Assembly: GCA_943330855.2 (NCBI GenBank)
Contig: CALQJI020000022.1
Coordinates: forward strand, 1-64,000
Length of the DNA: 64,000 bases
Direction of reading: 5' to 3'
DNA from: Klebsiella pneumoniae
GTDB taxonomy: Bacteria > Verrucomicrobiota > Verrucomicrobiia > Limisphaerales > SXTU01
Under the pieces are notes generated by a model that saw only the letters and a program-made list of their open reading frames with translations, was not told the DNA's origin and ran no database searches. The translations under genes and the position numbers were made by a program. Shown here piece by piece: positions 62,572 to 64,000 of this stretch; positions within the stretch are counted from its first letter, which is position 1, and each line of letters opens with the position of its first letter.

Positions 62572-64000
62572 TCAGCTCCCCTGCTTGCGGGTGAGGCTCT
62601 GATACCGGTTGTAGTAGTGGTTCGTGTAGTAGTAGTAGTGGAACCGGTTCATCGTCGCCGCCAAGTCGAGGCGGTTGAGGACGAAGCCGTAGAAGTTCGC
62701 GTGGTTGGCCTCGAGGATTTCCATCGCGGTGCGCACCGCGCGAGTGGGCGTCTGGCCGCTCCAAATCACCAGCATCACGCCATCCACGGCAGGCTGCATC
62801 ACGCTGGTCTCGGCGAGACCCAGCACAGGGGGGCTGTCCACAATGATGCGCTGGTAGCGCTTGCGGAGCTGGTCAATCATCTGGGTGAACTGCGGCGAGC
62901 CGAGTTGCTCGATGTCGCCCTCCAACTGGTCACCGCTGGGGAGGATGTGCAGGTTCTCCATCGTGGTCGGACGGCAAGCGTCGGCCACATCGTATTTCTC
63001 CACGAGGACGTTGCTCAGGCCGGGCGAGGAGCGGTTGCCGAAAAGATGGTGCTGGATGCCACGCCGCAGGTTGGCGTCGAGGATGAGCGTCTTTTCGCCC
63101 ATGTGCGCGAAAGACATAGCGAGGTTGGACGCCACGACGGTCTTGCCCTCCTTGGGAGAGGTGCTGGTGATCATGATCACCTGCGGGAATTTGGACGTGG
63201 CGGCGCTGGAGAGCAGATTCGTCCGAACGACGCGGAAGTTTTCGATCAAGTCCGGATTGGCGACTCCGTCGCTGAAGATGAGCGGATAAGCTTCCGCGAC
63301 CGTGTCCTCGAAGTCAGGGATGAGACCGAGGCCACGGATGTTGGTAGCCTCCTCCATCTTCTCGACGTTGGTGACGGTCTGGTCCATGAACTCCAACAGA
63401 AAGGGAACACCAATGCCGAGGGCGACTCCAATACCGAGGAACATGAGGGCGACCTTGAAGCGGTTGGGCGAGACTGGAATATCGTAGTTGTCCTTGTGTT
63501 CAGTGCCGAGGAATTCGATCTGCACACGTTGACTGCTGCTCCCCAGCAGAATGTCGGCCTTGCGGCGGTTGATGGCAGAAATCATTGTCAGGTAGGGAAT
63601 GTCCCCCTTGTCCAACAGGCTCTTCTCCAGCACATACTTGTCGTAGAGCTCTTGGCTGAGGCGGTATTGGGGATACAGACCGTCTAAATACTGGTAGCGC
63701 TTGTGCAGTTTCAATCCGCTGATTTCAAAGCCAGCGAGAGCCTGACTCAATTCATCTTTGATCGCTTTTTCGTTCTGTGCCTGTTCCTGAAGAAGCTGCT
63801 TCATCTTGTCATGACCAGGCCGCCAAATGAGGGACTTCTCTTTGATGGTCCGCTCCAACGTCAGCCTCTTCCGCTCCAATTCCTCCCCCTGATTGGCTCG
63901 CGGATAATTTGAAGTCACAATCACGGTGCCGTTGGCAGGCCTGGCCGCAGGGGAAAGTGACTGCTTGGTCCTATCATCAATCTCGATAAAAGGAGACCCC
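62572..64000 (-). CDS. Polysaccharide tyrosine autokinase (Wzc/CpsCD-like), partial
   Basis: C-terminal 475 residues of a bacterial tyrosine kinase that controls exopolysaccharide chain length; the frame stays open to the window edge, so the N-terminus is missing. Coiled coil and periplasmic region come first, then a transmembrane helix (VALMFLGIGVALGIGVPFLL). The cytoplasmic kinase has Walker A in TSTSPKEGKTVVASNLA, Walker A' in LILDANLRRG and Walker B in RIIVDSPPVLG. The tail is a tyrosine cluster (HYYYYTNHYYNRY), the autophosphorylation site. It is followed by two glycosyltransferase genes on the same strand. Confidence 0.85.
   Translation of the reverse strand, partial: GSPFIEIDDRTKQSLSPAARPANGTVIVTSNYPRANQGEELERKRLTLERTIKEKSLIWRPGHDKMKQLLQEQAQNEKAIKDELSQALAGFEISGLKLHKRYQYLDGLYPQYRLSQELYDKYVLEKSLLDKGDIPYLTMISAINRRKADILLGSSSQRVQIEFLGTEHKDNYDIPVSPNRFKVALMFLGIGVALGIGVPFLLEFMDQTVTNVEKMEEATNIRGLGLIPDFEDTVAEAYPLIFSDGVANPDLIENFRVVRTNLLSSAATSKFPQVIMITSTSPKEGKTVVASNLAMSFAHMGEKTLILDANLRRGIQHHLFGNRSSPGLSNVLVEKYDVADACRPTTMENLHILPSGDQLEGDIEQLGSPQFTQMIDQLRKRYQRIIVDSPPVLGLAETSVMQPAVDGVMLVIWSGQTPTRAVRTAMEILEANHANFYGFVLNRLDLAATMNRFHYYYYTNHYYNRYQSLTRKQGS

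Overview
The window looks like a high-GC chromosomal segment of a Verrucomicrobiota bacterium, probably of the Pedosphaera/Limisphaera type. This is inferred from family content: PSD1/DUF1549/DUF1553 cytochromes, DUF1501 Tat proteins, a DUF6807 (PmoA-like) protein, ThuA-like and sorbosone-dehydrogenase-like secreted proteins, a bacterial deoxyhypusine-synthase-like protein and a PilM-PilN fusion beside a secretin. No rRNA, tRNA, CRISPR array, transposase or phage gene was recognised. Intergenic DNA is rich in small palindromic and heptameric repeats.

Layout. 0.1-5.1 kb (minus strand): a truncated hybrid kinase, a DUF1501 protein, a DUF6807 protein and UppP. 5.3-8.1 kb: a CHP02574/ParE-type toxin-antitoxin pair translationally coupled to a von Willebrand A membrane protein. 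8.1-14.1 kb: a glycosyltransferase, a YebC-family protein, a glycerol-kinase C-terminal remnant, an ArsC/Spx-like reductase overlapping a MetE-like protein, an MBL hydrolase and MoaA. 14.2-17.6 kb: a coiled-coil membrane protein and polyphosphate kinase, divergent. 17.8-21.4 kb: two signalling proteins with complementary defects. 21.7-25.9 kb: Pgi, family-4 uracil-DNA glycosylase, a zinc-ribbon protein, a candidate structured RNA and class II aldolase. 26-31 kb: an acetyltransferase, an apparent operon of GNAT fusion, SET protein and ATP-grasp-like protein, then a TonB-dependent receptor. 31.3-33.3 kb: a DUF6600-like lipoprotein.

33.6-48.5 kb is a closely spaced plus-strand run of eight genes for mostly exported proteins: double sialate-esterase-like protein, five-haem cytochrome with PA14-like domain, prolyl oligopeptidase, PSD1 cytochrome, DUF1501 protein, sorbosone-dehydrogenase-like propeller, ThuA-like protein and a metallopeptidase-like protein. 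It is probably a periplasmic carbohydrate or glycoconjugate utilisation locus; the substrate cannot be read from sequence. 48.6-51.4 kb: ComM and a deoxyhypusine-synthase-like protein. 51.5-57.8 kb (minus): type II secretion/type IV pilus genes for the ATPase, PilM-PilN fusion, PilO/GspM-like protein and secretin. 58-60.3 kb: tail-specific protease. 60.4-64 kb: two glycosyltransferases and a tyrosine autokinase, an exopolysaccharide locus running off the right edge.

Main unusual observations: the split kinase/receiver pair; a ComM N-terminal fragment that now supplies an esterase's start and signal peptide; a family of palindromes, one of which provides a gene's stop codon; palindromes inside a PSD1 reading frame; heptamer repeats at six intergenic sites; a 131-bp element with perfect 28-bp inverted ends; and a possible 178-nt terminator-ended RNA.
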